This document shows positions 32,971-45,300 of a stretch of DNA of 64,000 bases, piece by piece. The stretch is taken from contig NC_044919.1 of assembly GCF_003576645.1 (NCBI RefSeq), positions 761,323 through 825,322 on the forward strand. The letters run 5' to 3'. The DNA is from Ipomoea triloba (Eukaryota; Streptophyta; Magnoliopsida; Solanales; Convolvulaceae). Within the stretch, counting starts at the first letter, position 1. Each line of letters begins with the position of its first letter. Made by a program: the position numbers and the translations under genes. Below the pieces are notes generated by a model. The model was not told where the DNA came from. It searched no databases and saw only the letters and a program-made list of their open reading frames with translations.

Positions 32971-34320
32971 TGTCTTTCCTGTGATCTTTGTAAATTCAAG
33001 TTCAGACATTGCAGGGGAACATTTAATGGGCTTCTTTTATTAGATGGTCCCAATGGGCTTTGTAGTCGTGGTAGGCCCAATAGGCAGGTGTACTGGTAAT
33101 GGGTAAGAGCAGAAATGATGGTCCAGGCAAATCTGCTGCCTCTCTCGCAGTGCATTCAATGCATTTTCAGTCAAATGTTGATTTTCTTCTCTTTTTCTTT
33201 TGTCGGGACGTTCGCACTGGACCTCTTAACGGACGAGAGTGCACGACTACTTACGCTCTGGTTTCAAATGTTGATATGATCCTACTTAAGTTAGTTGACC
33301 TTCTTATGGTCCTTTACTCGAACTATCGTTGGTGAGACTCGATCACTGGTCTCTTTTCCCAAACTTCATCGCTGTGACTAGTTGAGCTGCTCATGCAGGC
33401 AATAAGGAGTTTACTCAATGTAAGCATTCGAATAGTGATTGCTAATTTCTCTATTCACTCAAAATAAAAAACATATGGAATGGGTGACTGAATAAGTATA
33501 ACATAACTCTTATACTAAAAAGTTAATTTGATTCTTATTACTATTTTCTCGATCGAATTTGTCACACAAGGAGCAGGGACTCATTTTAAACTTACACGCA
33601 AGTTTATTTTGGGCCTTGGGCCCACCCACCTTGTGAACACGTAGGCAGTAAGATTATACTCGTCCAATACAGAAGATGCATCTTGGGTTTTATTAGCAGA
33701 GATCTTTTCAACCCGGACGAATACAGCCCAAACTAAAATCTACACTACATAAAAGAGTAACGTTTTAAAATAAATTATTATTTTAAATTCTTAATTTTAT
33801 TTTATTTTTAATCATTAGTACTCAAGAAAAAAAAAAGTTCTTAATATTTTATCAAATAAAATTTAAAATTTATTTATACCTTAAAATAAATTATAAGTTC
33901 TCAAATAAACTCTATATGTTAAATATAGTCAAAATTATATTATTTTTATAAGAGAAACCCTTAATCACTGCGCGATGACATACAGTGGTAAGCTCAACTC
34001 TTGTGTAATATATTACAAACTACACTAGAGAGGTCACCCAGTGCAATAACAAATCAATCTATTTTGATCCACAATAAAATTGTGTATACAAATTTTAGTG
34101 ACAAATGAGCTAAATTTCATATATATAACTTGTTATTTACCCACTCCAAACAATCATTTAGAGTGATACACTGATACTATGTGAGATATACACGTACTAA
34201 ATAAATTAGGTTGATGTGTAATAGCTCGTAAATCACTCAAAAAAAAAAAAGAGTAAATTACATCGACTTTCATGGTAAAAGTGTTTGGAACAGTCACGTG
34301 GTAAGATTCCAACCAAAAAA
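32971..34320. other. Intergenic region
   Basis: Includes TGGGCY-type motifs near 33025-33085, a possible bidirectional promoter, then AT-rich DNA. No gene supported. Confidence 0.35.
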
Positions 34321-34326
34321 AAAAAA

Positions 34327-34716
34327 CTAAGTAGCAGATATGAAGGCACGAGTAGGGGCTTTGAAGCTAACAGGAATACAAGTAACGAAGTAAAGAGTGA
34401 ACTTATTCTTGAACTTTCTCAACACCAAACCCCTTTCTCCCCTCCATTGAAAAGCAGCCACAACTATCTTCTTCATGCAGCTCTTCATCCCCTCGCTCGT
34501 CTCTGCCGCACTCTCTCTCCCTGTCGCCGTCGTCTCTTCTTTCCCTTTCTTCTCGCCGCCACCGGCGGCAGCTTCTTTCTCTCCTCCGTCGTCTCCCCAC
34601 TGAAGCGGATAGCTACGCAGAAAAACTCTCCTGGTGTTGTAGTCTTCGTTCCTGAAGCTCCTCGATCTCATCCCCGTCGTCTCATCTTCCCCTCCTCCGC
34701 CGTTCATATCCATCAT
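34327..34716 (-). CDS. Small uncharacterised plant protein with RRVFLRSYPL motif
   Basis: Single-exon frame of 129 codons. The N-terminus is Gly/Asp/Glu-rich, followed by RNEDYNTRRVFLRSYPLQW, a Lys/Glu/Ala-rich linker, and a C-terminal amphipathic part with MKKIVVAAFQW and LVLRKFKNKFTLYFVTCIPV. The GC-rich codon pattern contrasts sharply with the AT-rich flanks, and a TATATACGTG stretch followed by a CT-rich leader precedes it. I recognise the RRVFLRSYPL pattern from small plant proteins of unknown function, but cannot assign a role. The start could be the first or the third codon, both Met-containing (MMDMNGG). Confidence 0.65.
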   Translation of the reverse strand: MMDMNGGGGEDETTGMRSRSFRNEDYNTRRVFLRSYPLQWGDDGGEKEAAAGGGEKKGKEETTATGRESAAETSEGMKSCMKKIVVAAFQWRGERGLVLRKFKNKFTLYFVTCIPVSFKAPTRAFISAT

Positions 34717-34759
34717 TCAAGTCCAAGCTTTACACACACATATATACACGTATATGGAG

Positions 34760-34790
34760 AGAGCTAGAAAGAGAGAGAGAGAGAGAGAGG
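34760..34790. repeat. (GA)n tract upstream of the small gene
   Basis: Read on the gene's strand this is a (CT)n tract about 50 bp upstream of the start codon, typical of plant 5' leaders. Confidence 0.7.
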
Positions 34791-36779
34791 ATGAACTTCG
34801 TGCAGGTTCTTCTTCTTATATGTAGTAGTTAGTTGATGGACATGAAAAAGTAGTATACTACTTTATATACATACACGCGAGAGAAAGGGGATAGTTTATA
34901 CATGTGTATAAATGGTTGAAAATTAGGTATTTAAAAAAAAGACAATTTTGTTCTTAAATATTTTTTTTTAAGAAGATAATTTGTTTGGGCGTGTACTTGA
35001 TCTCATCATTTAAAGTAATGTAGGAAGTTCAAACATTTTTTTCTATGAAAAAATTAATATGGGTAGCACTTTGTCCCTTATAAATTGGTCCGGCTCAGTG
35101 TGAAACAAGATCAGTTTGAATATGACACGGGTTTAAATGTGTCTCTTATGGTCTACTCAAAACATCTTGTGATCTAACAAAAAAAGATAAGGTTTTTTTA
35201 ACTATGATGAGATTAGTGATGTTAATTGAGTATTAGACGGATTCAACCCATAACATGTAGCGAACTATATTGGCCAACCCATTACCCATGTTAAACACTT
35301 CATGCTGACCTAACCTACATTTTTTTAGACTATTAGCTCGACTAACCTAGATAAATTACACATACATAACTTACATAAGGGTGGCTTGAAAGTTGAAACT
35401 ATTTCATATACAAAGTCATGCCAAATCAGACCAAATATTATAACATTTGGTCTTGGAATATTATATTATTGTTAATGATTTTTAATAAGCATGCATATAT
35501 GATAAACATAGTTAACAAGAGATCGAGACAATGTAACATCGGAAAATGGACCTGCAGGCCATAAATAATGAAAGGAATGTTGATGTGATCTTTGGTTTTT
35601 GTCTTTTTAGGAGTAGTTAATAATTATTTAATGTGCCCAAGGTTTATCGAATATCTTGGCCAATGCTTTTGACTTGCCAGCTTCTTCGTTCTAGCTTTAC
35701 ATTAAAAGCTCCAAAGTAGCTCATGTTTTGTCGTTTACAAAGTGATAGACTGATAGATAACCACAAAGTCACAAACTAACTGCATAATCTAAGAGCACAA
35801 TCACATGCACTTTATTAATTAGCATATTCTTCTTGCTTTCTTCCATCTTCTGATCTTCCCATAAAGTTAATGCATGATATCATTACTCAGGACATATATA
35901 TTAATATTAATTGAATGCACTATTTGAAGTATATTGTGAACATTTAGATTCATGTTCATCTTGCAATGTGGATCCGAGTCTATAGAATAATTTGTCTTCG
36001 ATTTTTTATACAATACTATCGGCCTTAGATGTAGTAGTGTAGTACAGTCACCCGTCCACCTCAAATTTACTAGCACCTAACAATTTAAGTACATCAATTT
36101 ATTAACGTATTTCAAATTATACTATGTAATATTTTTTTTTTTTGAAGAGAATTATATTATGTAATATAATTCTACTATAAAGTATTTGTTACCAGTATAT
36201 TAATATTTATTTGGATCTTGTTGTTTGCCTTGCCATTGAGGATGTCGCATGTTCCAACTGCCAAAGGAGACGGTAAGGCATTTCGAAAGTGACGACTAGT
36301 GCCATATAATTATTATTAGAGGACAATTATCATATTTTTATTTTTTTTTGTAAAATTACAGGGTCTTTCTATCTGTCCGTTTAACGGTCCGGGGTCCACC
36401 CACATTCGCAATCGTCACTTGTGGGAATTGAACCCTCACTTGCCACTTAAACTATCCCGTTGGGTTGGACAATTATCATATTTGGTTAACCTAAAACGAT
36501 CTAATCTATTATAGTTGAGTGATTGACGGCCATTAATCACAATCACACGTCTTATGAGCAATAACTTTGGTTCTGTTATCACAATTTACACTGATTGTTT
36601 CCTGGTGACTTTTTGTCACCTAGAATTATAAGGCTAGATCTAAAGTGCACTTTTGAGTAACCATTGCAAAATATATCATAAATCAAAAGAAAAAATGCAT
36701 TACTATTCCAAATACTTTGGATTATTGGCAAGTGTTTATATAAATCAAGTATACAGATGAGATACAATTTATCAACATC
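34791..36779. other. Intergenic region with SINE-like fragments
   Basis: At 35085-35180 there is a dispersed repeat related to 28045-28165 (GTGTCTCTTATGGTCTACTC and CATCTTGTGATCTAAC). At about 36235-36470 a reverse B-box-like GGGAATTGAACCCTCACTTG, with a GGTCCGGGGTCCACCCAC block, suggests a tRNA-like SINE in minus orientation. No gene seen. Confidence 0.4.
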
Positions 36780-37077
36780 AACGTTTACAAAAGTACAAAA
36801 CAGACAATATATATATGGTGGATTTCATGACAGGAATGAAGATTTATGACGACAATGCAAGAAAAAAAAAAAACAAAAAATAAAAAAACAAAACAAATCA
36901 AACGGCAAAAATGACAAGTATACGTCGTCTCAACTCTGGAAAACAGAATAGATGAATAAACGTAACAAGTTGGGCGGCGAGGAGGGATAATAATGGATCG
37001 GTACGAGGAAACGATAATGAATAATAATTCTGAAAAAAGCGGCCGAATGCGTACACGCGTTGGCGGCGGCGCGTCGT

Positions 37078-38498
37078 CTAGGACTCTGGCGTTTCTTCCT
37101 CGGCCACTTCTTTGTCGTTGTCGGGGGCGGCGCTCCCCTCCTCCTCCTCCGCCCCCTCCGAGTCGGCAGACGCCGACGCATTCTTCTTGTGCGCCGCCTT
37201 GAGGACGTGCTGGTAATTTCCCTTCTCCATGAAGAGCTGCGCGAAATGGTGCTTGCAGTAGAGCACCCCGTCCAGTGCCGCATACGTTGCATGCGTCAGT
37301 GGACACCCTCCGTGTGCGCACTTGAAGCATGACCTGTGGTACGACTCCCCCTCCATAGTCACCTGCACCCCAACTCGACCCGATCAGTCTCACCTCGAGA
37401 TACTAATATCAATACAATCTCGTCTCGAAATACTGATATGAGCTTAATTTCGTTTCGAGATACTGATATACATGGTTGCAGTAAAGACTAAAGGCTAGTC
37501 AAGCGGTAACACCTAGACGGCTTAGGCAGACGCCTATGCAACCGGTCACTCGCCTAGCGCCTAGGTAGGCGCCTACATCATTTCCGTGCCGCCTAAACAC
37601 TAGTCAGGCAGTAGAGGAACACCTAATGCCTAAACGGTTTAGACGGACGCCTATGCAGCCCGATCGCCTAGAACGCCTATTTCGAGATACTGATATTAGT
37701 GCAGTATGTAAAAACCCCTGAAAATGGAACGAACCTTTTCAAGTGGGTAGACAGTTTTGGTGCAAGCAGCACATTTGTCTTGGGTTCCAGAAAACATGGC
37801 AGAGTATTTGCTTGAGGCCTTTGTCTGCACCATGCATGCATGCATAACAACATTGATATACTCAAATTATGTTAATTTCATAACATTAATGAATGTAAAA
37901 CTCAAACTTGGGTATCATATATGTATGTATATACCATTGAATTCTCCCTCTCTGAAGACTTTGCTGCTTAATGGCAAACCAAACGGTTAGTAAACGACCA
38001 AAATCCAAACAAAATCGTAATAATAATAATGTATTAGAATTGTGACAGGATTTCCCGTAAATCAAAGAATTATATATATGAATATCTTACAGGATTGAAA
38101 ATTCTTGCTAAAATTTCCAGACTCCTTAAAGAGTTGCTCGAAATGAGTCTTGCAGTACAGAACTCCATCCATGGAGGAGTAGTTACTCATCTGCATTAAC
38201 ACATAAATTAAAATCACCATAAAAGCGCTTTTCCATCATTTTTGGTAATTTATATAGCATTACGTTTTACAATAGAAAAGCTCCTAAAAAGCGTTATATC
38301 AATCCGCAATAATTTAAAGATTCGCAAACAATAACAAGACAAGACAAACAAAACAAAACATACAACAAGAGTCCCTTTGCAATGGCTGCATTTGAAGCAA
38401 GACTTATGATAGATAGTCCCATCGGCAGTCAATAAATCGACAAAGTAAACAGTCTTGTCACAAGCCTTGCATTTATCCAAGGTTCCAGTGAACGACAT
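37078..38498 (-). CDS. PLIM2: Two-LIM-domain actin-bundling protein, PLIM2 type
   Basis: Binds and bundles actin filaments, classically in pollen. Exons in transcript order: 38498-38364, 38190-38091, 37963-37935, 37824-37735, 37362-37078, giving 212 residues. LIM1 begins CKACDKTVYFVDLLTADG (Cys10/Cys13), then YHKSCFKCSHCKGTLV and MDGVLYCKTHFEQLF. The linker carries KESGNFSKNFQ and a 29-bp microexon. LIM2 is DKCAACTKTVYPLEKVTMEG, YHRSCFKCAHGGCPLT and LDGVLYCKHHFAQLF. The long acidic tail (EEEEGSAAPDNDKEVAEEE) separates PLIM2 from WLIM proteins, which lack it. All zinc-binding Cys/His positions appear present. Expression in pollen is inferred from family only. Confidence 0.92.
37363..37734. repeat. 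PLIM2 intron 4: TTCGAGATACTGATAT repeats and CCTAGGCG-rich insert
   Basis: Four copies of CTCGAGATACTGATAT-like units (about 37394, 37424, 37456 and 37680) occur in this intron. Between the third and fourth copies sits a roughly 210-bp insert starting CATGGTTGCAGTAA and full of GCCTAG, AGGCGCCTA and AGACGGCTTAGG motifs. The insert resembles the element at 15979-16359, whose reverse-complement end also begins CATGGTTG. Confidence 0.6.
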
Positions 38499-41290
38499 TT
38501 TTACTTTTTATTTATTTATTTTTTTGTACCTAAATTATATATAAACTCTCAAAATAACAAAGATGCTTTTCCTCTCTGGTTGAGACTAAGAATAAAAATC
38601 ATCTGGGCTTTGGGAAGTAATAGAGATCTCAAAATGTGTTCATCAGAGAAAAACCTATTAGCAGTTGTCCTGACACGTGATTGGACATCATAGTATTAGG
38701 AAAAAGTTTAGGGGAACAGTTTTCTTGGAAAAGAGTGAAAATAGGAAGAAATGTATGACTCCTTCAACGTTGCTCTTTGAGGTATGTAGTTATGTTGGTT
38801 AATTGGGTAATTAGCATGCATTATTTCATGCATTCTATTTTAATTTCTTCAATGCATGGTTCAACCATTGCATAACTTATAGGCTATACATAATTTCATG
38901 ATTCATTTTTTTTAAATAAATTATTAGTTACTTTCAACACATTATATAATGTTATGTAATAGCGTAATTCAATAATCAACTTTTATTTTTTATTTTTGCA
39001 GTTAATATATTAAGCTTAAATTTCTAAGTGGAAATGTTTAGCCCAATCCAATGCCTACTAGTTCTCTTTGGTTTTGTCTTTCAATGGCCTTACTTGACAC
39101 AATTGGCCCTTAAAGTTCCTGTTTTTTTTTTTGTTTTTGTGAACACAATGATTAATCCTATTGTTGGATTGTAGATACATCTTTGGGTGAGACAGTTGAT
39201 CTAGAGAATTAAAGTTGTTCTATACTCAATGCCAAATATCGAACCATTGACCTCTTGTTAATGATGGATGGATCCCTTGTCACTCAACTAAACCCCTAAA
39301 CTCTTAAAGTTCAATAATGGTCCCTTAATTTCTTTTTATTAAAAACAAATAAAAAAATAGCACTGAGTATATCCCAACCATTTTAAAACCATTTCATACT
39401 TGACTTATATAAATTGACACAATAACAAAAATAAATATAGTATTACTATGTATTTCTTTAATATGGGAATACCACATATGGCTTAACTAGTTAAATAAAT
39501 GTCAAAATAAAACTCAAAATTTATTAAAAATCCAAACAATTGGTTTTGTTGCCACAATGTTCCAAAATCAACTCTCGTGAGATTTGTCATTGATGACCTT
39601 CAAGGTACAAGTCGATTAATTGTGAAAATTTTAGTTTAATTTATCTTGTTATGATCTTTTTTCAATTGTGATTAGACTTTAATTTCCATTAAATAAAAAA
39701 TAATGTAACATTTTGTCTTCTGCCTCAAGGTTTGTTGGGTACATTTTGTGTTTGGTTTTGACCTTTGGGGTAGGTGGAGAGGTGTGCTCGTGGTAGCTTA
39801 AAACCCACTCATAGTTCTCAAAGTCATGTGATGTTGTAATATAATGGAGATATTTAACAAAATTTTGGGCCATATTGCACTTTGCTAGCTAATACACAAT
39901 GATGTATTCGTGTATATATACCACATATACTACGTTGTAATAAAGTCAATAATACTCAACAAAATAATAATTAATCAAATACATCAAAATAAAACATGTG
40001 TAATATAATTCTTAATTAATCATAATAACGGTGTCTCAACTAACTATAACATAATTTTATTTTTCTCATATTATATTAATATTTGTATATCATAAAATGA
40101 GACTAATTAAGTGTAGTTTCGTTCAAACTCTGAAATTAAACCATCCAAATAATTAATTCATTACTAAAAGAATCCAAAATATGTATATATTTCACTCCAC
40201 CTCTTACGTATAGTACACCCACTCTCACTCCACTAGCTTAATAGTTATCAGTCCTTTTAATAATAATAATAATAATAATTTTACGTCCATTTAATATTTT
40301 ATGTACAACCAGTGACTTCCATTCATCCTTGGCATACATCACCTTAAAACTTAATTATCGTTCATTTAAGTTAATTATATTGTCAACTTATCCATCACAT
40401 GAGATACACACAACCTTTTTTAATTAGTTACACTAAGAGAGGATAAAATAGAAAAAGGGAGAGAGTATGATGAGATTATAACGTAATTCAATTTGCCTAA
40501 AAATGTTTAACAATAAATTTAATAGAATATGCATAAAAGACTAATATGGCTCGTCTTGCATACTCAAATAATTGTGTATTTCATATATATTACTATTTGT
40601 ACCAGATAGCATAATAGTGTAATTGACCAGAGCTAACTGGTCATCTAGAGTCAATTGAGCTTCTGATGATCTTAATTTCATTCAATCAAACGCTCTCATT
40701 TTACATTCTCCATCTCATGACATTATAACTCTACTCTTACCATCGATTTAATTTGCTATATCACTCAATCAATATGTCAGATTGGTGAATACCCTAACAA
40801 TGAGAAATCATACAAATTCCAATATAAATTCATCTTGACACATAAACATAACTAGATGAATTTTACAAGAGTACATAGAATGCAAATTAAAATGCCCATT
40901 TGACAATGAGAATGCATGAATCCATCAAGTATTTACATTCAAGCGAAGGTATTGTGTGCATTTTACAATGAGAATGCATGAATCCATCAAGTATTTACAT
41001 TACAGCGAAGGTATTCTATCACCATCATAACCTTTCATTTTTAGAAAAATAATTTTTGAGTAATGTAAAAAAAGCATGAAAATAAAAATAGTATATATAC
41101 TAATAAATAAACTCTTGTGATTTTTGAGATTTTTCAACTCCGATGAATGTCTCAATAAAATTTTATTGTAATAAAAAAAAATCTGATTTTTGTTTTTCAT
41201 AAACAAGCTTTTTAAAAAGATCGAAATAAGAACGTTACTATATGATCACTCGAGTGAATCATTTCTGCTGGTTTGCTGAATGAAATAAGT
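38499..41290. other. AT-rich intergenic region
   Basis: No gene seen over 2.8 kb. Contains a SINE-tail fragment at about 39928-39965 (TACTACGTTGTAATAAAGTC), an (AAT)n run near 40258-40280, and a tandem duplication at 40900-41015. Confidence 0.45.
40900..41015. repeat. ~60-bp tandem duplication
   Basis: ACAATGAGAATGCATGAATC followed by CATCAAGTATTTACATT and CAGCGAAGGTATT occurs twice in direct orientation with few changes. Confidence 0.85.
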
Positions 41291-42324
41291 TTTCATAATT
41301 TAAAACGGAGCGCTCGGCACTGCGAGGAGCCGTCAGCCACGTCAATCGCCGCAATAGTCCAATCATTTTCTGACCTAAACATCAAATTTCCCTCTGTAAT
41401 TCCGCCATTGATTTTCCCTCCGCTCACCTTCGGTTCTCTCGTCGCGGCGGTTCGTTCATCCTCGGTCAGGTCAGTTCACTGCTTTGATTTCTCGTTCACT
41501 GTCAACAGTTGCTTGTCTATTGTGCACTGGCGTTGATTAGCTTATTATGCGTCTGAGTTGATTATATTTGACTATTTGCTTACTCATCATAGGCCTATGC
41601 AGTTGTAGAAACAGATGTGACGATGTGTAGTGTGTTTGCTTTGCACTTTTTTGTGCGTGTATGCGGTGAGTGTGAAGTGGTTCTGCTCAATATAGTTGAA
41701 TAGAAGATATACTAGTGTTTCTATTTTCGTTGTGACTCACATTGAGATCATACCGCGGTAGACACGAATTTGTTTGCTAGCTTGGTTGAGTGCATTTGCA
41801 AGTAGGAACTTGTTATGCCGACATACTGATTATATATAGATATGTTAAGAAGTATGCTTACAATCATGCAATTTAAGTATGCCTTGGATACAGATAAATA
41901 CACACACAGAAAAAGTGTTTTAAATCTTGTTGGGCATAAGCACATGGGTTAAGATGGTAGATTGTGGTGGTTGGCAATTGGGATTTATTGTAACAGGTGG
42001 GGGTTTAGGGTATAGCTTGACAGTAATGAGTAAACTACACTTTTCAAGTAGTAGATATGGATTTGAATCCCATTGTCACCATTCCCAATTAGATGTACTA
42101 AAAAAATTTATGTAATTGGTGTTTATATTAGGAACCTTCACATTCAAGTTTTGGAGGGAAATGTATTTCTTCATTGTTTTGAATGCCTAACTTTTGGAAG
42201 TATTTGCTTTGAAATAGTGCATTTCATTCACCAGGTGCTTCATGTTTGATTTCAGGGAGTTCAGGTGTTGCTGTAGTGTTTTGTTAAACTTTGTCCATTT
42301 CACGTATTAAATTAGAGTAGAAGA
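41291..42324 (+). promoter_or_regulatory. KEA 5' leader region with probable UTR intron
   Basis: GC-richer leader-like DNA at about 41305-41470 is followed by a possible donor (CTCG|GTCAGG near 41465), a long AT-rich stretch, and a possible acceptor TTGATTTCAG near 42256. The ATG is at 42325. This suggests a 5' UTR intron of about 0.8 kb. UTR limits are inferred. Confidence 0.4.
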
Positions 42325-45300
42325 ATGGGATTTTCTTATTGTCTTTACCAGCCAAATGTAGCACATCGTAATGAAGATGTGGCTTATAGAATACTTGAAC
42401 GACCAAACACAAGGCTGAGGTTAAATCGTGTGGGTTTTAATTGCGAACCTATTGGAAACCTGAGATTTATGTTAAGAAGTCCATCAACTAAGAGTTTGAA
42501 GCGAGTCAGTGCCAGTAGGAATGCAAGTGCTAACAGTTCTAGGTTATTATTCAATCATTGTTTGTGGAATTCTAGTACATGTGGAGACTGTATCTGTCTT
42601 AAGACATACAGGGGAAAAATTTTGTCTCAGTGTCAAGGAAATGATTCACTAGCATATATTGATGGTAATGATAGAGACGTACAATCCATTGAGAACGGTA
42701 GTGATGGGAGTTCAAGAACGGAGACTAATGCCATTGCGGAAATTAGTAGTTTGAACGATGAATCTGTGGAAATTAATGAAGAAACAGAAGAACCTAGTTT
42801 GGAGGATTTAAGGGAATTGTTGCAGAAGGCACTCACAGACTTGGAGGTTGCACAGCTTAATAGCACCATGTTTGAGGAGAAAGCTCAGAGGATATCAGAA
42901 GCAGCAATAGCTTTGAAGGATGAAGCAGCAAGTGCCTGGAATGATGTTAACAAGGCTCTCAATAGTATCCAAGAGACACAAAATGAAGAAGCTGTGGCTA
43001 AAGAAGCCATACAAAAAGCAACCATGGCAGTTTCTTTGGCTGAGGCAAGGCTCCAGGTGGCAATGGATTCATTGGAAGTTGCAAAAAGGAATGAGTCCCT
43101 AGAAACATCCGGAGAAAGCAAAGAGGAAGTGCCAGCATCATCAAAAGAGGAGGAGGAAGCACTTTTAGCTGCTCTTGAAGATGTGGAAAAATGCCGAGAT
43201 CATTTAGCCAATTGTGAAGCTGACCTGAGGCAGTTAGAGAACAGGAAGGAAGAGCAGCAAAAGGAAATTGACAGGTTGAATGAGGTTGCAGAGCAAGCAC
43301 AAATGAATGCTCTCAAAGCTGAGGAAGATGTGGCAAATATAATGCTATTAGCAGAGCAAGCTGTTGCATTTGAACTCGAAGCTACACAGCATGTTAATGA
43401 TGTGGAGATCGCCATACAGAAAGCTGAGAAGAATCTAACAATTTCATTTATGGATCCCACAGAGGCTACAAATGGATTTTCACGAGGACAGGCATTGGCT
43501 GATGAGATAGTTCTTGAGGATGAGGTGAACCAAAGAAATCCAGCCAATGGTGAAAAGCATGGAGAGGTATCAGTTGAGGATGGCCAGGTAACTGCTGAGC
43601 CTTTAGCAGACACCCTGTTGGATATAGGTGGCCATAGATCTGATGAATCTCACTTATCTGATGCAAGTGACCAAGATGATAGCTTCGTCCCAGACTCTTC
43701 AAAAGATGGTGAACTGGATTCAGAAAAATCAACTAACATTCAGAGTAAAAAACAGGAAGTGCCTAAGGAATTAGCCAGGGACAGCTCACCATTAAATGCT
43801 CCAAAAGCTTTATTGAAAAAGTCATCCCGTTTCTTTTCTGCGTCCTTCTTCTCCTCTTCAGCAGATGGTGATGAATTCACACGAGCTTCTGTTTTTCATG
43901 GTGTAATGGAGTCAGCTAAGAAGCACTTACCTAAATTGGTGGTCAGCTCATTGCTACTTGGAGCAGGGTTAGAATTACTGATAACTCAAGCTTCTTCTTG
44001 TGTTTGTTCTTGTACTAACAGTAAATATACTAGTACTTAACTTTTGCCTGCTTGAGTTAAATTTTCTGCATCAGAGAGTTGCTATAATTTTCTGTGGTTA
44101 CTGGAATTTGATATGAGGCTGAAATCAATTACAGGTTTGCCTTCTATTTCAATCGGTCTGAGCGGATTTCTAGATTATTCCAACAGCCAGACACCAGTAC
44201 TACTAGTATTCATGAGGTTTCAACAAACACAAAGCCCCTAGTCCGGCAAATAAGGAAACTGCCTAAGAAAATTAAGAAACTACTTGAAAAGCTTCCTCAT
44301 CAAGAGGCATGACCTTGAATATTCTTTTTATTTAAGCTATCTTAATCTCATCATTGAATGTTTATTTTCTTTGCATGTCTTGTGTTTGTGAATAAGTCTT
44401 GGTGTATGCATATGCATTCTATTATTTCATAATGTTGCTCTCTGGTCTTCATAGATAAATGAGGAAGAAGCTTCCCTTCTTGACATGCTGTGGCTACTGC
44501 TTGCTAGTGTTATTTTTGTGCCTGTGTTCCAAAAACTCCCTGGAGGTAATTGAACTTCTATGCCTTCTTACCTGATTAGCAACTCTATTGCCATATATTT
44601 TCATGCCCTATTGGCTTACCGTTTTTACTTTCTTGATATCCTACAGCATTATGTAGCTTGGTACACATTTGTCCTTGTCTAAGAGTACTTTCTGAGGAAA
44701 ATCTTCTTGCTGCATGTTTTCCCGACCTGGATATATGTTTTTTTGGCATTATAATTGCCTATTTATGGTTTTCTCTGGGTTGTTTAATATTCAGGTAGCC
44801 CTGTTCTCGGATACTTGACTGCTGGCATCTTGATTGGACCTTACGGTCTTTCTATTATTCGTAATGTACATGGAACCAAGGCAATAGCTGAATTTGGTGT
44901 TGTCTTCTTGCTATTTAACATTGGCCTTGAGGTAATGTCTATGAAAAACAAATTAGTAAGCAGTCTATTTTGCAAGGAGTCAAGGACTTTATCTCTTAAC
45001 CCATGGGTATGGAGTTTCACCTTTGCTTTCATCTATATTTGACAGCTTTCTGTTGAGAGGCTAAGTTCCATGAAGAAATATGTTTTTGGTTTGGGCACTG
45101 CTCAGGTGATGGCAAATTAAAATATTTTGTCAATGTGTTGTTAGTATACACTTCCTTTTTAAATGAAGTCAATATTTTAAACTTTTGGATGTCCTATATT
45201 ATGTGCAAAAACAAATGTAGGTATTAGTGACAGCTGCAGTGGTTGGCATGGTTGCTCATCTTGTTGCTGCACAGCCAGGCCCTGCTGCAATTGTCATTGG

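Noticed and set aside
36930..37332. Alternative Arg-rich and Pro-rich frames over PLIM2 exon 5
   Set aside because: GC-rich shadows of the acidic PLIM2 tail in other frames.
42633..43732. Several minus-strand Ser/Leu-rich frames over KEA2 exon 1
   Set aside because: Antisense shadows of the Glu/Lys-rich coiled-coil coding sequence.
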